Source: an uncultured Clostridia bacterium (GTDB lineage: Bacteria; Bacillota; Clostridia; TANB77; CAG-508). Taken from it: a DNA stretch of 64,000 nt. The stretch spans positions 18,837 through 82,836 of the forward strand of contig CAKPNI010000002.1 of the NCBI GenBank assembly GCA_934168355.1, given 5' to 3'. The translations under genes and the position numbers were made by a program. The notes beneath the pieces are model-generated. The model was given only the letters and a program-made list of their open reading frames with translations, did no database searches and was not told the DNA's origin. Below are positions 16,537 to 25,120 of the stretch, one piece after another (within the stretch, counting starts at the first letter, position 1; the number at the start of each line of letters is the position of its first letter).

Positions 16537-18270
16537 ATGTCAGAAAGAATATATGAATATCAAGAAATAAAAGACTTAAAAGACATGCTACAAAAATCTG
16601 GTGAAAAATACGGAGAAAAAATAGCATACAAAATAAAAATAGATAAAAACAAATACAAAACATATACACATAAAGAAATAAGACAAAAGATAAACTATTT
16701 AGGAACAAGGCTTATAAACTTAGGATTAAAAGACAAAAGAATAGCAGTAATTGGAGAAAACAGATATGAGTGGGAAATAGCATATCTATCCATAGTATGT
16801 GGAACAGGTATAGTTGTGCCATTAGATAAATCTTTACCAGAAAATGAACTAGAAAAAGTGATAGAACGTTCTGGAGTTGAAGCTATTTTCTATTCGGAAA
16901 AATACGAGGAAAGTTTAAGGACAATAGTAAGAAGAGGAATTGGAAAACTAAAAACCTTAATATCAATGGACTTAAAACATCATACAGAGGGGATATATTC
17001 ACAAAAAGAATTAATAAATGAAGGTAAAGTGTTAGTAGAAAATGGAGATAATAGCTTCATAAACGCAAAAATTGACAATGAAAAAATGTCAATAATGTTA
17101 TTTACATCTGGAACAACATCAGATTCAAAAATAGTTGTACTATCACATAAAAATTTGGTATCAAACCTAATGGATATAGCATCAGTTATAGATATAAATT
17201 CAGATGATGTATTTTTATCATTTTTACCACTTCATCACGTTTTTGAATGTACAGTTGGATTTTTATTTTCATTATATGTGGGAGCTCAAACTGTATTTTG
17301 TGATGGAATAAGATATATTGTGGACAATTTGAAAGAATACAAAGTAAGTGTAATGGCATCAGTTCCTGCAATTTATGAAAGGATTTTTAAAATTATTAGA
17401 AGAGAAATAGCAGAAAGTCAGAATCTAGAAGAAATACTTGCAAATGAAGAAAAATATAAAAATTCATCAATGGAAGAAAAGAAAAAAGTATTTAAAAACA
17501 TACATGACATGCTAGGTGGGAACATAAAACTTCTAATTAGTGGGGCGGCAAGTTTGGACAAAGAAATAGAAGACAAATACAGAAAATTGGGACTTAACCT
17601 AGTTCAAGGTTATGGGCTTACAGAAACCTCTCCTGTTATAGGAATAGGAACAAAAAAATATCATAAAACAGGTTCAATTGGAAAAACAGTTCCATCAGTA
17701 GAAGCAAGGCTAGTAGATTGTAATAAAGAAGGAATTGGAGAATTAATTGTAAAAGGTCCAAACATAATGCTAGAATACTATCAAAATGAAAAGGCAACAA
17801 AAGATGCAATTGTAGACGGATGGTTTTACACAGGGGATTTAGCGAAAATAGATGATGAGGGATATATTTTTATTTGTGGAAGAAAGAAAAATGTGATTGT
17901 ATTGAAAAATGGTAAAAACATTTATCCTGAAGAAATGGAAAATCTTTTAAATAAAATTGAAGGTGTTGAAGAATCTTTCATATATGGAAAACAGCTGTCA
18001 GGAGATAAAGAAAATATAAAAATATATGCAAAGATAGTTTATGATGAGAATGTTGTGAAAAATGCATATAAGGTTGAAACAGAAAAAGAAATTCATGATG
18101 AAATTGCTAAGAAAATCAGAGAAATCAACAGTCTTATGCCTAAGTATAAAGCAATAAGAGGTTTTAGTTTAACACAGGAACCACTTATAAAAACTACTAC
18201 AAACAAGCTTAAAAGACAGCAAAATTTAGAGAAGATTTTAGAGGAAGAAAAAATTAATGGTAGATGTTAA
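16537..18270 (+). CDS. fadD: Long-chain acyl-CoA synthetase (AMP-forming)
   Basis: A 577-residue protein starting after AAAGGAGG. It activates fatty acids to acyl-AMP and then acyl-CoA (or acyl-ACP). The P-loop-like A3 motif is MLFTSGTTSDSKIVVLSH near residue 195; GYGLTETSPV, WFYTGDLAKID and the C-terminal hinge GRKKNVIVLKNGKNIYPEE follow in order. The length is normal for the bacterial AMP-binding FadD family. It heads the fatty-acid operon and overlaps birA by 14 bp, suggesting a role in recycling exogenous fatty acids into the same pathway. Confidence 0.85.
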   Translation: MSERIYEYQEIKDLKDMLQKSGEKYGEKIAYKIKIDKNKYKTYTHKEIRQKINYLGTRLINLGLKDKRIAVIGENRYEWEIAYLSIVCGTGIVVPLDKSLPENELEKVIERSGVEAIFYSEKYEESLRTIVRRGIGKLKTLISMDLKHHTEGIYSQKELINEGKVLVENGDNSFINAKIDNEKMSIMLFTSGTTSDSKIVVLSHKNLVSNLMDIASVIDINSDDVFLSFLPLHHVFECTVGFLFSLYVGAQTVFCDGIRYIVDNLKEYKVSVMASVPAIYERIFKIIRREIAESQNLEEILANEEKYKNSSMEEKKKVFKNIHDMLGGNIKLLISGAASLDKEIEDKYRKLGLNLVQGYGLTETSPVIGIGTKKYHKTGSIGKTVPSVEARLVDCNKEGIGELIVKGPNIMLEYYQNEKATKDAIVDGWFYTGDLAKIDDEGYIFICGRKKNVIVLKNGKNIYPEEMENLLNKIEGVEESFIYGKQLSGDKENIKIYAKIVYDENVVKNAYKVETEKEIHDEIAKKIREINSLMPKYKAIRGFSLTQEPLIKTTTNKLKRQQNLEKILEEEKINGRC

Positions 18271-18817
18271 TTTGAGAGAAGGAATGATTGAATGTGGAAG
18301 TTTCAAGGTTTTTCACTATAAGAAAATAGATTCTACTCAAAAGGAAATATGGAGAAGAGTGAAAAGTGGAACTATAGAAGATAGAACCATGATTATAGCA
18401 GATATTCAAACTGCAGGAATAGGAACTCATGGTAGAGTTTGGCATACAGACGAAGAAAATAATATTGCATTTTCGGTTTATTTTGATTTTATCGGTAAAA
18501 ATCGCAGGATAGATGAATTCGAGGGATTAACTGTTGAAATAGCTAAAAAGATTGTTGATGTTTTTGAGAATTTGTATGGGATTAGGTTGGATATTAAGTT
18601 TCCAAATGATATTTATTGCAATGGAAAAAAATTAGGCGGAATTTTGACTGAAACTAAGGTTCAAGATGGTTTGGTTAGATGTGTTGTTATTGGGATTGGA
18701 ATTAATACTAATCAGGTTCAGTTTACAGATGAGATTGATGGGATTGCGACTTCGATTAGACGAGAATTTGGGATTGAGGTTGATAATGAGAAAGTAATTT
18801 TTAGTATTTATCATTAA
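18257..18817 (+). CDS. birA: Biotin-[acetyl-CoA carboxylase] ligase, C-terminally short
   Basis: A 186-residue protein. The catalytic domain is intact: STQKEIWRRV, the biotin-binding loop ADIQTAGIGTHGRVWHT (the usual GRGR is GTHGR here), KFPNDIYCNGKKLGGILTE and VVIGIGINTNQ. It attaches biotin to AccB, encoded downstream. There is no N-terminal HTH (group I enzyme). The protein ends near residue 186, where relatives continue for about 50 residues of SH3-like C-terminal domain; a tandem dispersed repeat begins right at its stop codon, so the end may have been lost to that element. No CGG codon lies near the end. Confidence 0.85.
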   Translation: MVDVNLREGMIECGSFKVFHYKKIDSTQKEIWRRVKSGTIEDRTMIIADIQTAGIGTHGRVWHTDEENNIAFSVYFDFIGKNRRIDEFEGLTVEIAKKIVDVFENLYGIRLDIKFPNDIYCNGKKLGGILTETKVQDGLVRCVVIGIGINTNQVQFTDEIDGIATSIRREFGIEVDNEKVIFSIYH

Positions 18818-18905
18818 GATCGTTTCTTTTTCCATTGGGACCGTTTCCTTTTGCGAAAAGATCGTTTCTTTTTCCACTGGGACCGTTTCCTTTCGCGAAA
18901 AAAGA
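18816..18905. repeat. Dispersed palindromic repeat, copy 6 (tandem type)
   Basis: Two direct units of ATCGTTTC-N-TTGGGACCGTTTCC, each ending in a GCGAAAA loop, between birA and the fabD ribosome binding site. Confidence 0.85.
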
Positions 18906-18935
18906 TGTTGATACAAAAATAGGAGGAAAATTTTA

Positions 18936-19793
18936 ATGAAAACAGGTTTTTTATTTCCCGGCCAAGGTTCACAATTTGTTGGAATGGGAAAAGAATTATA
19001 TGAAAGTGATGAAGATGCAAGGAAAATATATGATAAGGTAAAAGAAATAACAAAAATTGATATAGCAAAAATATCTTTTGAGGGACCAGAAGAAGTTTTA
19101 AATCAAACAAAATATACTCAGCTTGCAATTCTTACAAATAGTTTAGCTAAGCTTAAAGTACTAGAAAAGCAAGGAGTAAAAGCTGAAGTTTCAGCTGGTT
19201 TAAGCTTAGGAGAATATACAGCACTTATATATAGCAAGGCAATTTCATTTGAGGACGGAGTAAAAATTGTTCAAAAACGAGGAGAACTAATGCAAGATTT
19301 AGCACCTAAAGGAAATTGGCAAATGGCTGCAATTTTGGGAGCTTCAGATGAAATGGTAGAAAATTTGTGCAAAAATGTAAGCAAAGGTTTTGCAGTTCCA
19401 GTTAATTATAATTGCCCCGGGCAAGTTGTTGTTACAGGTGATGAAGATGGAATTGCTATGCTTCAGGATTTGGCAAAAGAAGCAGGTGTTAGAAAGGTTA
19501 GAGTTTTAAAAACATCAGGACCTTTTCATACGGAGATGTTAAAGGAAAGTTCGGAAGCTTTGAGAAAAGAATTAGATAAAATTGAGATACATGAGTTTGA
19601 AAGTAAGGTTGTTAAAAATCTTGATGGAGAGGTTTATTCAAATGGTGATAATGTAAGAGATATTTTGGCTAAACATATTGTTAGTCCGGTTAGGTTTTCG
19701 AAGTGTTTGATGACCATGAAAGAGCTTGGTGTCGACAATTTTGTTGAGGTCGGACCGGGGAAAGTTTTAAGTGGATTTGTGAAGAGGATGTGA
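18936..19793 (+). CDS. fabD: Malonyl-CoA:ACP transacylase
   Basis: A 285-residue protein starting after AGGAGGAA. It moves malonyl groups from CoA to acyl-carrier protein for chain elongation. Signatures are PGQGSQFVGMGKELYE at the N-terminus, the active-site serine in GLSLGEYTAL near residue 89, the Arg in VQKRGELMQ, and the catalytic His in SGPFHTEML near 200. It is slightly shorter than the usual 305-310 residues but complete. It lies between two dispersed repeats in the fatty-acid operon. Confidence 0.95.
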   Translation: MKTGFLFPGQGSQFVGMGKELYESDEDARKIYDKVKEITKIDIAKISFEGPEEVLNQTKYTQLAILTNSLAKLKVLEKQGVKAEVSAGLSLGEYTALIYSKAISFEDGVKIVQKRGELMQDLAPKGNWQMAAILGASDEMVENLCKNVSKGFAVPVNYNCPGQVVVTGDEDGIAMLQDLAKEAGVRKVRVLKTSGPFHTEMLKESSEALRKELDKIEIHEFESKVVKNLDGEVYSNGDNVRDILAKHIVSPVRFSKCLMTMKELGVDNFVEVGPGKVLSGFVKRM

Positions 19794-19846
19794 TTTTGAA
19801 ATGGGGACGGTTCCTTTTTCAAAAAAGAACCGTCCCCATTTCAAAA
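19794..19846. repeat. Dispersed palindromic repeat, copy 7
   Basis: Outer arms TTTTGAAAT/ATTTCAAAA enclose GGGGACGGTTC and GAACCGTCCCC, in the fabD-fabG gap. It overlaps the last base of the annotated fabD stop region and ends at the fabG Shine-Dalgarno. Confidence 0.9.
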
Positions 19847-19861
19847 AAGGAGGAGAAGATT

Positions 19862-20593
19862 ATGTCAGTAGCATTAATAACAGGAGCGACAAGAGGAATA
19901 GGAAAGGCGATTGCAATAAAATTAAGCAAAGAAGGTTATGATATTGCAATTAATTATAGAAAAGAAAATGAAGAATTAAATAATTTGAAAAAAGAGATTG
20001 AAGAAAATAATGTGAAATGTGAACTAGTCCAAGGGGATGTTTCAAATTTTGAAGATACTGAAAAGTTTGTAAAGGAAACAGTTGAAAAACTAGGTTCAAT
20101 TGATGTACTTGTAAATAATGCAGGTATCACAAAAGATATGTTACTTATGAGAATGAAACATGAAGATTTTAAACAAGTTATAGATACTAATTTGATAGGT
20201 ACTTTTAATGTTACCAAAAATGTAATAGGTTATATGATGAAAGCAAGAAAAGGTAATATTGTAAATATTTCTTCTGTTGTCGGAATTTCAGGAAATGCTG
20301 GCCAAACAAATTATTCTGCTTCAAAAGCTGGAATTATTGGTTTTACTAAAAGCTTAGCAAAAGAGGTAGCTTCTAGGAATATTAGAGTAAATGCTGTTGC
20401 ACCGGGGTTTATTGAAACTAGTATGACCGATATTTTGAAAGAGGAGATTAAAGAGGAGATAAGTAAGAATATTCCTTTAAAGAGGATGGGAACAGCTGAA
20501 GATGTTGCAAATGCTGTTAAGTTTTTAGTATCTGAAGAGAGTTCTTATATAACTGGGCAAGTTATTCAGGTTGATGGTGGAATGCTTATGTAA
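19862..20593 (+). CDS. fabG: 3-oxoacyl-ACP reductase
   Basis: A 243-residue short-chain dehydrogenase. ATG 19862 follows AAAAAGGAGGAG; the upstream in-frame extension is only repeat sequence. It shows the NADPH motif TGATRGIG, the NNAG motif, the catalytic Ser in NISSVVG and YSASK near residue 151, and ends in the FabG-type VDGGMLM. It reduces 3-oxoacyl-ACP in each elongation round. It sits between fabD and fabF, with a reverse-strand gene between it and fabF. Confidence 0.95.
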   Translation: MSVALITGATRGIGKAIAIKLSKEGYDIAINYRKENEELNNLKKEIEENNVKCELVQGDVSNFEDTEKFVKETVEKLGSIDVLVNNAGITKDMLLMRMKHEDFKQVIDTNLIGTFNVTKNVIGYMMKARKGNIVNISSVVGISGNAGQTNYSASKAGIIGFTKSLAKEVASRNIRVNAVAPGFIETSMTDILKEEIKEEISKNIPLKRMGTAEDVANAVKFLVSEESSYITGQVIQVDGGMLM

Positions 20594-20595
20594 CC

Positions 20596-20630
20596 AAAAA
20601 GTCAATATTCGTAGAAAACGAATACTGACT
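20596..20630 (-). terminator. Rho-independent terminator of the reverse-strand 20659 gene
   Basis: AGTCAATATTCGT pairs with ACGAATACTGACT. On the minus strand the stem is followed by TTTTTGG. Confidence 0.7.
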
Positions 20631-20658
20631 TGATGGTTTGAAATGATGAATTGATGAT

Positions 20659-20964
20659 TTAATGATTTTTTTTGGTTCTGTATATGTAAATTGTTGAAGA
20701 ACCAATCATTTCTTTCCTCCAAAATGTGTATGACCAACCAAGTGATTTGAGAATACTTGCTGCTGAGGTTTCAAACATTATTGGAGAAAAAGTGGGATTA
20801 TATTTTATCCCAATATAATCGGGAACACTGGTCATTGGGAAAAGATAAAAATTAATTTGGTTTAATATATCAATCCGTAAACGGTAATCTCTTAGACCAG
20901 TACTATCTTTTAAAGTGTCATCCCGTAATTTGTAAATGTTTTGAATCATCTCTTCATAGTTCAT
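20659..20964 (-). CDS. Hypothetical protein in a reverse-strand cassette
   Basis: A 101-residue protein read opposite to the fatty-acid operon, with a perfect AAGGAGG site 7 nt before ATG. It is soluble, with many aromatic and Arg residues in the second half (LGWSYTFWRKEMIG). I do not recognise it. Two in-frame CGG codons (minus strand, at 20877 and 20925) are read as sense, unlike in the operon genes. Its own promoter, terminator and different codon use mark it as a self-contained insertion between fabG and fabF. Confidence 0.65.
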   Translation of the reverse strand: MNYEEMIQNIYKLRDDTLKDSTGLRDYRLRIDILNQINFYLFPMTSVPDYIGIKYNPTFSPIMFETSAASILKSLGWSYTFWRKEMIGSSTIYIYRTKKNH

Positions 20965-20998
20965 TATGCATACCTCCTTGAGTATATATTATGTAAAT

Positions 20999-21027
20999 AT
21001 AATATCACAAAATGATTGAAATTTCAA
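20999..21027 (-). promoter_or_regulatory. SigA-type promoter of the 20659 cassette
   Basis: On the minus strand, TTGAAA (21027-21022), 17-bp spacer, TATTAT (21004-20999). Confidence 0.7.
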
Positions 21028-21096
21028 TACTTGAAGAGGAAAAAAATGGAAAATGGTGTATTTTTTTAGAATTTAGTAAATGAAAGGAATTTTCAA

Positions 21097-22338
21097 ATGG
21101 AAAAAAGAGTTGTAATTACAGGAATAGGTGCAATAACACCAATAGGAAATAATACAAAAGAATTATGGAAAGGAATTCTACAAAAAAAATGTGGAATAGA
21201 ACCAATAAAAAGTTTTGATGCGACAGGATATAAAACATCACTTGCAGCAGAAATAAAAAATTATAATCCACTTGATTACTTTGATGCAAAACAAGCAAAA
21301 AGATTGGACAAATGCTCACAATATGCGATAATAGCAGCAAGAGAAGCTTTCAAAGATAGTCAAATAAATAAGGAAAACACAGATTTTGAAAAAATAGGTG
21401 TATTTGTGGGTTCAGGAATTGGAGGGCTAAAAACAATTCAAGACCAATGTGAGATAAATTGCACAAAAGGGCATAATAGGATATCTCCAATGTTTATACC
21501 AATGTCAATATGTAACATGCCAGCAGGAAATATTGCAATAGACCTAGGCTTAAAAGGAGAATCAATTTCGACTGTTTCAGCATGTAGTTCATCAACTCAT
21601 GCAATAGGAGAAGCTTATAGAACAATAAAATATGGAGCAGAAGATGTAATTTTAGCAGGTGGAACTGAAAGTTCAATTTGTGAAGTTGGAATTGCAGGAT
21701 TTGAGAATATGAAAGCATTATCATATGCTACAGACCCAAATAGAGCAAGCATCCCATTTGACAAAGAAAGAAGTGGATTTGTAATGGGAGAAGGAGCTGG
21801 AGTTCTTGTATTAGAAGAATTAGAACATGCCATCAAAAGAGGAGCAAAAATATATGCCGAAGTAATTGGATATGGAGCAACTTCAGATGCATATCACATA
21901 ACATCACCTGCACCAAATGGAGAAGGTGGAGCAAGAGCAATGAAAAGAGCAATAGAAGATGCAAAAATCAATCCAGAAGATATAGATTATATAAATGCTC
22001 ATGGTACATCAACACATTTAAATGATAGCTTGGAGACAATGGCAATAAAAACAGCATTAGGTGAAGTTGCAAGCAAAAAAGTTATGGTAAGTTCAACAAA
22101 ATCAAACATGGGACATATGCTAGGTGCTGCAGGAGGAGTTGAAGCGATAGTTTGCTCGCAAGCAATAAATAGCGGAATTGTACCTCCAACTATAAATTAT
22201 CAAGTTAAAGACGAAGAATGTGATTTAGACATTGTGCCAAATGAGATTAGAGAGGCAAATTTGAAGGTAGTAATGTCAAATTCGCTTGGATTTGGTGGAC
22301 ATAATGCAAGTATAATTTTGAGAAAGTATGAAAAATAA
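21097..22338 (+). CDS. fabF: 3-oxoacyl-ACP synthase II
   Basis: A 413-residue condensing enzyme starting after GAAAGGAA. It extends acyl-ACP with malonyl-ACP. The catalytic Cys is in STVSACSSSTHAIG near residue 163, the two His are in NAHGTSTHLND near 303 and KSNMGHMLGAAG near 340, and the C-terminus has the LGFGGHN motif. All catalytic residues are present and the length is normal. No fabH or acpP lies in the window, so initiation and the carrier protein must be encoded elsewhere. Confidence 0.95.
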   Translation: MEKRVVITGIGAITPIGNNTKELWKGILQKKCGIEPIKSFDATGYKTSLAAEIKNYNPLDYFDAKQAKRLDKCSQYAIIAAREAFKDSQINKENTDFEKIGVFVGSGIGGLKTIQDQCEINCTKGHNRISPMFIPMSICNMPAGNIAIDLGLKGESISTVSACSSSTHAIGEAYRTIKYGAEDVILAGGTESSICEVGIAGFENMKALSYATDPNRASIPFDKERSGFVMGEGAGVLVLEELEHAIKRGAKIYAEVIGYGATSDAYHITSPAPNGEGGARAMKRAIEDAKINPEDIDYINAHGTSTHLNDSLETMAIKTALGEVASKKVMVSSTKSNMGHMLGAAGGVEAIVCSQAINSGIVPPTINYQVKDEECDLDIVPNEIREANLKVVMSNSLGFGGHNASIILRKYEK

Positions 22339-22350
22339 GGAGCAAATATT

Positions 22351-22797
22351 ATGGAATACGAAAAAATAATACAGTTAATAAACGATTTTGGAAATTCTAA
22401 ATTAAATAATCTTAAATTAGATTTTCCAGATGGCACTAAGATTGACATGAGTAAAAATGAGGAAAAGGTTAAGATTATTGAAACAAGTACCGATTTGAAT
22501 AAAGAACTTCAAAATGAGGTTGAAGTTACGGAGAATGCAAAGGAAAAAAATAATTTAAATAGTGGAAATATTATTACATCACCTATGGTTGGAACATTTT
22601 ATTTAAAGCCATCACCAAATGCTGAACCTTATGTTAAAGTTGGGCAAAGAGTAAAAAAAGGAGATGTGCTTTGTATAATTGAGGCTATGAAACTTATGAA
22701 TGAAATTGAGTCTGAATATGATGGTGTTGTAGAGGAAATTTTGGTTAAGGATAGCGAAAGTGTGGAATATGGGAAGCCGTTGTTTAGAATTTCGTGA
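22351..22797 (+). CDS. accB: Biotin carboxyl carrier protein of acetyl-CoA carboxylase
   Basis: A 148-residue protein with a charged N-terminal helix, a linker, and a biotinyl domain (residues about 72-148) bearing the biotinylation motif EAMKLMNEIE, with the Lys near 112. TSPMVGTFYLKPSPNAEPYVKVG is the typical start of the domain. It carries the biotin that BirA attaches and that AccC carboxylates. It lies 12 bp after fabF, with a repeat cluster starting at its stop codon. Confidence 0.95.
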   Translation: MEYEKIIQLINDFGNSKLNNLKLDFPDGTKIDMSKNEEKVKIIETSTDLNKELQNEVEVTENAKEKNNLNSGNIITSPMVGTFYLKPSPNAEPYVKVGQRVKKGDVLCIIEAMKLMNEIESEYDGVVEEILVKDSESVEYGKPLFRIS

Positions 22798-22886
22798 AAA
22801 GAAACGGTCCCAGTGGAAAAAGAAACGGTCATTTCGCGAAAAGAAACGGTCCCAATGAAAAAAGAAACGGTCCTTTTGCGAAAAAA
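22797..22886. repeat. Dispersed palindromic repeat, copy 8 (tandem type)
   Basis: Four AAAGAAACGGTC units in direct orientation with TTTCGCGAAAA and TTTTGCGAAAA spacers, between accB and fabZ. It is the reverse orientation of copy 6 and ends at the fabZ ribosome binding site. Confidence 0.85.
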
Positions 22887-22901
22887 GAGAGGAAGATAAA
22901 A

Positions 22902-23324
22902 ATGTTAAATAAAGAAGAAATAAAAAAAATAATCCCACAAAGAGAACCATTCTTAATGGTAGATGAAGTGGAAGAATATAAACCCGGAGAAAGTGCAATA
23001 GCTTATAAATATGTAGATGAAACAGAATGGTATTTTAAAGGACATTTTCCAGATAATCCAATAATGCCAGGGGTTTTAATTGTAGAAAGTTTAGCTCAAA
23101 CTGGTGCGGTTGCAATTTTGAGTTTGAAGGAAAATAAAGGAAAAAACGCTTTATTTGGCGGGATTGATAAAATGAAATTTAAGAAAACCGTTGTACCCGG
23201 AGATAAATTGAAGTTGGAAGTTAAGATTATTAAGAAAAAGGGTCCAATAGGGGTTGGAGAAGCATTGGCTACTTGTGAGGGAAAAGTTGTTGCCAGAGGG
23301 GAGCTTACTTTTGCGGTAGTGTAA
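22902..23324 (+). CDS. fabZ: 3-hydroxyacyl-ACP dehydratase
   Basis: A 140-residue hot-dog-fold enzyme. ATG 22902 follows AGAGAGGAAG; the frame upstream is repeat only. It shows the FabZ signature: PQREPFLMVDEV, the catalytic His in GHFPDNPIMPGVL, then the Glu in ESLAQTGAV, and FGGIDKMKFKKTVVPGD. It dehydrates 3-hydroxyacyl-ACP before the FabI reduction. The length is normal. Confidence 0.95.
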   Translation: MLNKEEIKKIIPQREPFLMVDEVEEYKPGESAIAYKYVDETEWYFKGHFPDNPIMPGVLIVESLAQTGAVAILSLKENKGKNALFGGIDKMKFKKTVVPGDKLKLEVKIIKKKGPIGVGEALATCEGKVVARGELTFAVV

Positions 23325-23330
23325 AAAATA

Positions 23331-23364
23331 TAAGAAAACCCCTCACAAATAAGTTGTGAGGGGG
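23331..23364 (-). terminator. Rho-independent terminator of the reverse-strand 23372 gene
   Basis: CCCCTCACAA (23339-23348) pairs with TTGTGAGGGG (23354-23363). On the minus strand it is followed by TTTTC and a T-rich tract. Confidence 0.75.
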
Positions 23365-23371
23365 GATGAAA

Positions 23372-23590
23372 TTATTCCCAATCGTTGACAGAAAAGAATT
23401 GCATGGCATCAGGTCCTATTTTTAGTGCAAGTTTAATTGCATCAAATTCTGAGATCTGACGTTCTTTAACAGTAACAACAAGCCAGCCGATGAATTCATC
23501 TGGAACTTCACATCTTTGAAGAACCTGGCCTATTTCCTCTGTTAAATTTTGCAATTTTTCCTTCCGTGTTAAATCGGTAACTTCAATCAT
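23372..23590 (-). CDS. Hypothetical protein in a second reverse-strand cassette
   Basis: A 72-residue acidic protein on the minus strand between fabZ and accC, with AAGGAGG and ATG well spaced. It contains no membrane segment and no motif I recognise (IGQVLQRCEVPDEFIG, VNDWE at the end). One CGG codon (minus strand, at 23566) follows ACA and is read as sense; shifting there would give a stop within a few codons. With its own promoter and terminator it resembles the 20659 cassette in design and composition. Confidence 0.6.
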   Translation of the reverse strand: MIEVTDLTRKEKLQNLTEEIGQVLQRCEVPDEFIGWLVVTVKERQISEFDAIKLALKIGPDAMQFFSVNDWE

Positions 23591-23622
23591 AATGATTCCT
23601 CCTTAGAATTTATAATGTTCTA

Positions 23623-23651
23623 AGTATAACATATATTGAATAATATGTAAA
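23623..23651 (-). promoter_or_regulatory. SigA-type promoter of the 23372 cassette
   Basis: On the minus strand, TTTACA (23651-23646), 17-bp spacer, TATACT (23628-23623). Confidence 0.7.
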
Positions 23652-23685
23652 GTTTTTATGAAATTTTTTAGAAAAAGGTGAATAT

Positions 23686-25026
23686 ATGAATAAAATATTG
23701 ATAGCCAACAGAGGCGAGATAGCAGTAAGAATAATAAGAGCGTGTAAAGAAATGAATATAAAAACAGTAGCTGTATATTCAGAAGCAGACAAAGATAGTC
23801 TACATACTCGTTTAGCTGATGAAGCAATATGTATTGGACCTGCAAATTCTGATAAAAGCTATTTAAACTATAAAAATATAATAGAAGCAGCATATTTAAC
23901 AGGAGCAGACAGTATACATCCTGGTTTTGGTTTTCTCTCTGAAAATAGTCAATTTGCGAAGATATGTGAAGAGTCTAATATAAAGTTTATAGGACCATCA
24001 TATGAAGTAATAAAACTTATGGGCAATAAATCAAATGCCAAAGAAATGATGGAAAAAGCAGGAGTGCCTGTGGTTCCCGGTTCTAAAGGGAGTATAAAAA
24101 GCATAAATGATGCAAAAAAAACAGCCAAAGAAATAGGATATCCGATAATGCTTAAAGCTGCAGCAGGTGGCGGAGGAAAAGGAATTCGTATTGTAAATGA
24201 TGAAAGTGAATTGGAAAATAGTTACAATATCGTAAAACAAGAAGCTATGATTTCTTTTAAAGATGATGAAATTTATATGGAAAAATTTGTGCAAAATCCA
24301 AGACATGTGGAAATTCAAATTTTGGCAGATGAACATGGAAATGTTATACATTTAGGTGAAAGAGATTGCACTGTACAAAGAAGAAATCAAAAGGTAATAG
24401 AAGAAACAGGTTCTACTGCAATTGATGATAAATTAAGAGAAAAAATGGGAGAATCAGCAATAAAAGCAGCTAAAAAAGTTGGATATACAAGTTGTGGTAC
24501 AGTTGAATTTTTAGTGGATAAAAATAAAAATTTCTACTTTATGGAGATGAATACAAGAATTCAAGTTGAGCATGGAATTACTGAGGAAAGAACAGGAATT
24601 GATATTGTAAAAGAACAAATTCGAATTGCGGCAGGTGAAAAGCTTAAAATAAAGCAAAAAGATGTTAAGTTTAGAGGTCATGTAATAGAATGCAGAATAA
24701 ATGCAGAAAATCCTGAAAAGAATTTCAGACCAAGTCCGGGAAAGATTACGGGATTAATTTTACCGGGTGGAAATGGAATTAGAGTTGATACATTTGTATA
24801 TGAGGGCTACACAATTCCACCTAATTATGATTCTATGATTGCAAAGATAATAGCTCATGGTAAGAATAGAAATGAGGCTATAAGTAAAATGAAAAGAGCA
24901 TTGGAAGAAACTGTAATTGAAGGTGTAGATACTAATATTGATTTTTTGTTTAGGATTATTAGAAATTCTAATTTCCTTAGGGGGAAATATGATACATCTT
25001 TTATTGAGAAAGAAATTTTGAGGTAG
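23686..25026 (+). CDS. accC: Biotin carboxylase subunit of acetyl-CoA carboxylase
   Basis: A 446-residue ATP-grasp enzyme starting after AAAAAGG. It carboxylates biotin on AccB using ATP and bicarbonate. Signatures are ILIANRGEIAVRIIRAC, HPGFGFLSEN, the glycine-rich ATP loop AAAGGGGKGIRIV, ERDCTVQRRNQKVIEE and the metal/catalytic MEMNTRIQVEHG. It is full length and all catalytic residues are seen. It is followed by a repeat and then accD. Confidence 0.95.
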   Translation: MNKILIANRGEIAVRIIRACKEMNIKTVAVYSEADKDSLHTRLADEAICIGPANSDKSYLNYKNIIEAAYLTGADSIHPGFGFLSENSQFAKICEESNIKFIGPSYEVIKLMGNKSNAKEMMEKAGVPVVPGSKGSIKSINDAKKTAKEIGYPIMLKAAAGGGGKGIRIVNDESELENSYNIVKQEAMISFKDDEIYMEKFVQNPRHVEIQILADEHGNVIHLGERDCTVQRRNQKVIEETGSTAIDDKLREKMGESAIKAAKKVGYTSCGTVEFLVDKNKNFYFMEMNTRIQVEHGITEERTGIDIVKEQIRIAAGEKLKIKQKDVKFRGHVIECRINAENPEKNFRPSPGKITGLILPGGNGIRVDTFVYEGYTIPPNYDSMIAKIIAHGKNRNEAISKMKRALEETVIEGVDTNIDFLFRIIRNSNFLRGKYDTSFIEKEILR

Positions 25027-25038
25027 AAATTTGCCCAG

Positions 25039-25102
25039 TTGTTCATTTTGAACCGGTTCTTTTGTGAACATGTTCGAAAAAGAACCGGTCCAAAATGAAC
25101 AA
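25039..25102. repeat. Dispersed palindromic repeat, copy 9 (AACCGGT type)
   Basis: Outer arms TTGTTCATTTTG/CAAAATGAACAA enclose ACCGGTTCTTTT and AAAAAGAACCGGT around a GTGAACATGTTC centre, between accC and accD. Confidence 0.9.
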
Positions 25103-25120
25103 AAACAGAAAGGAGAAAAA

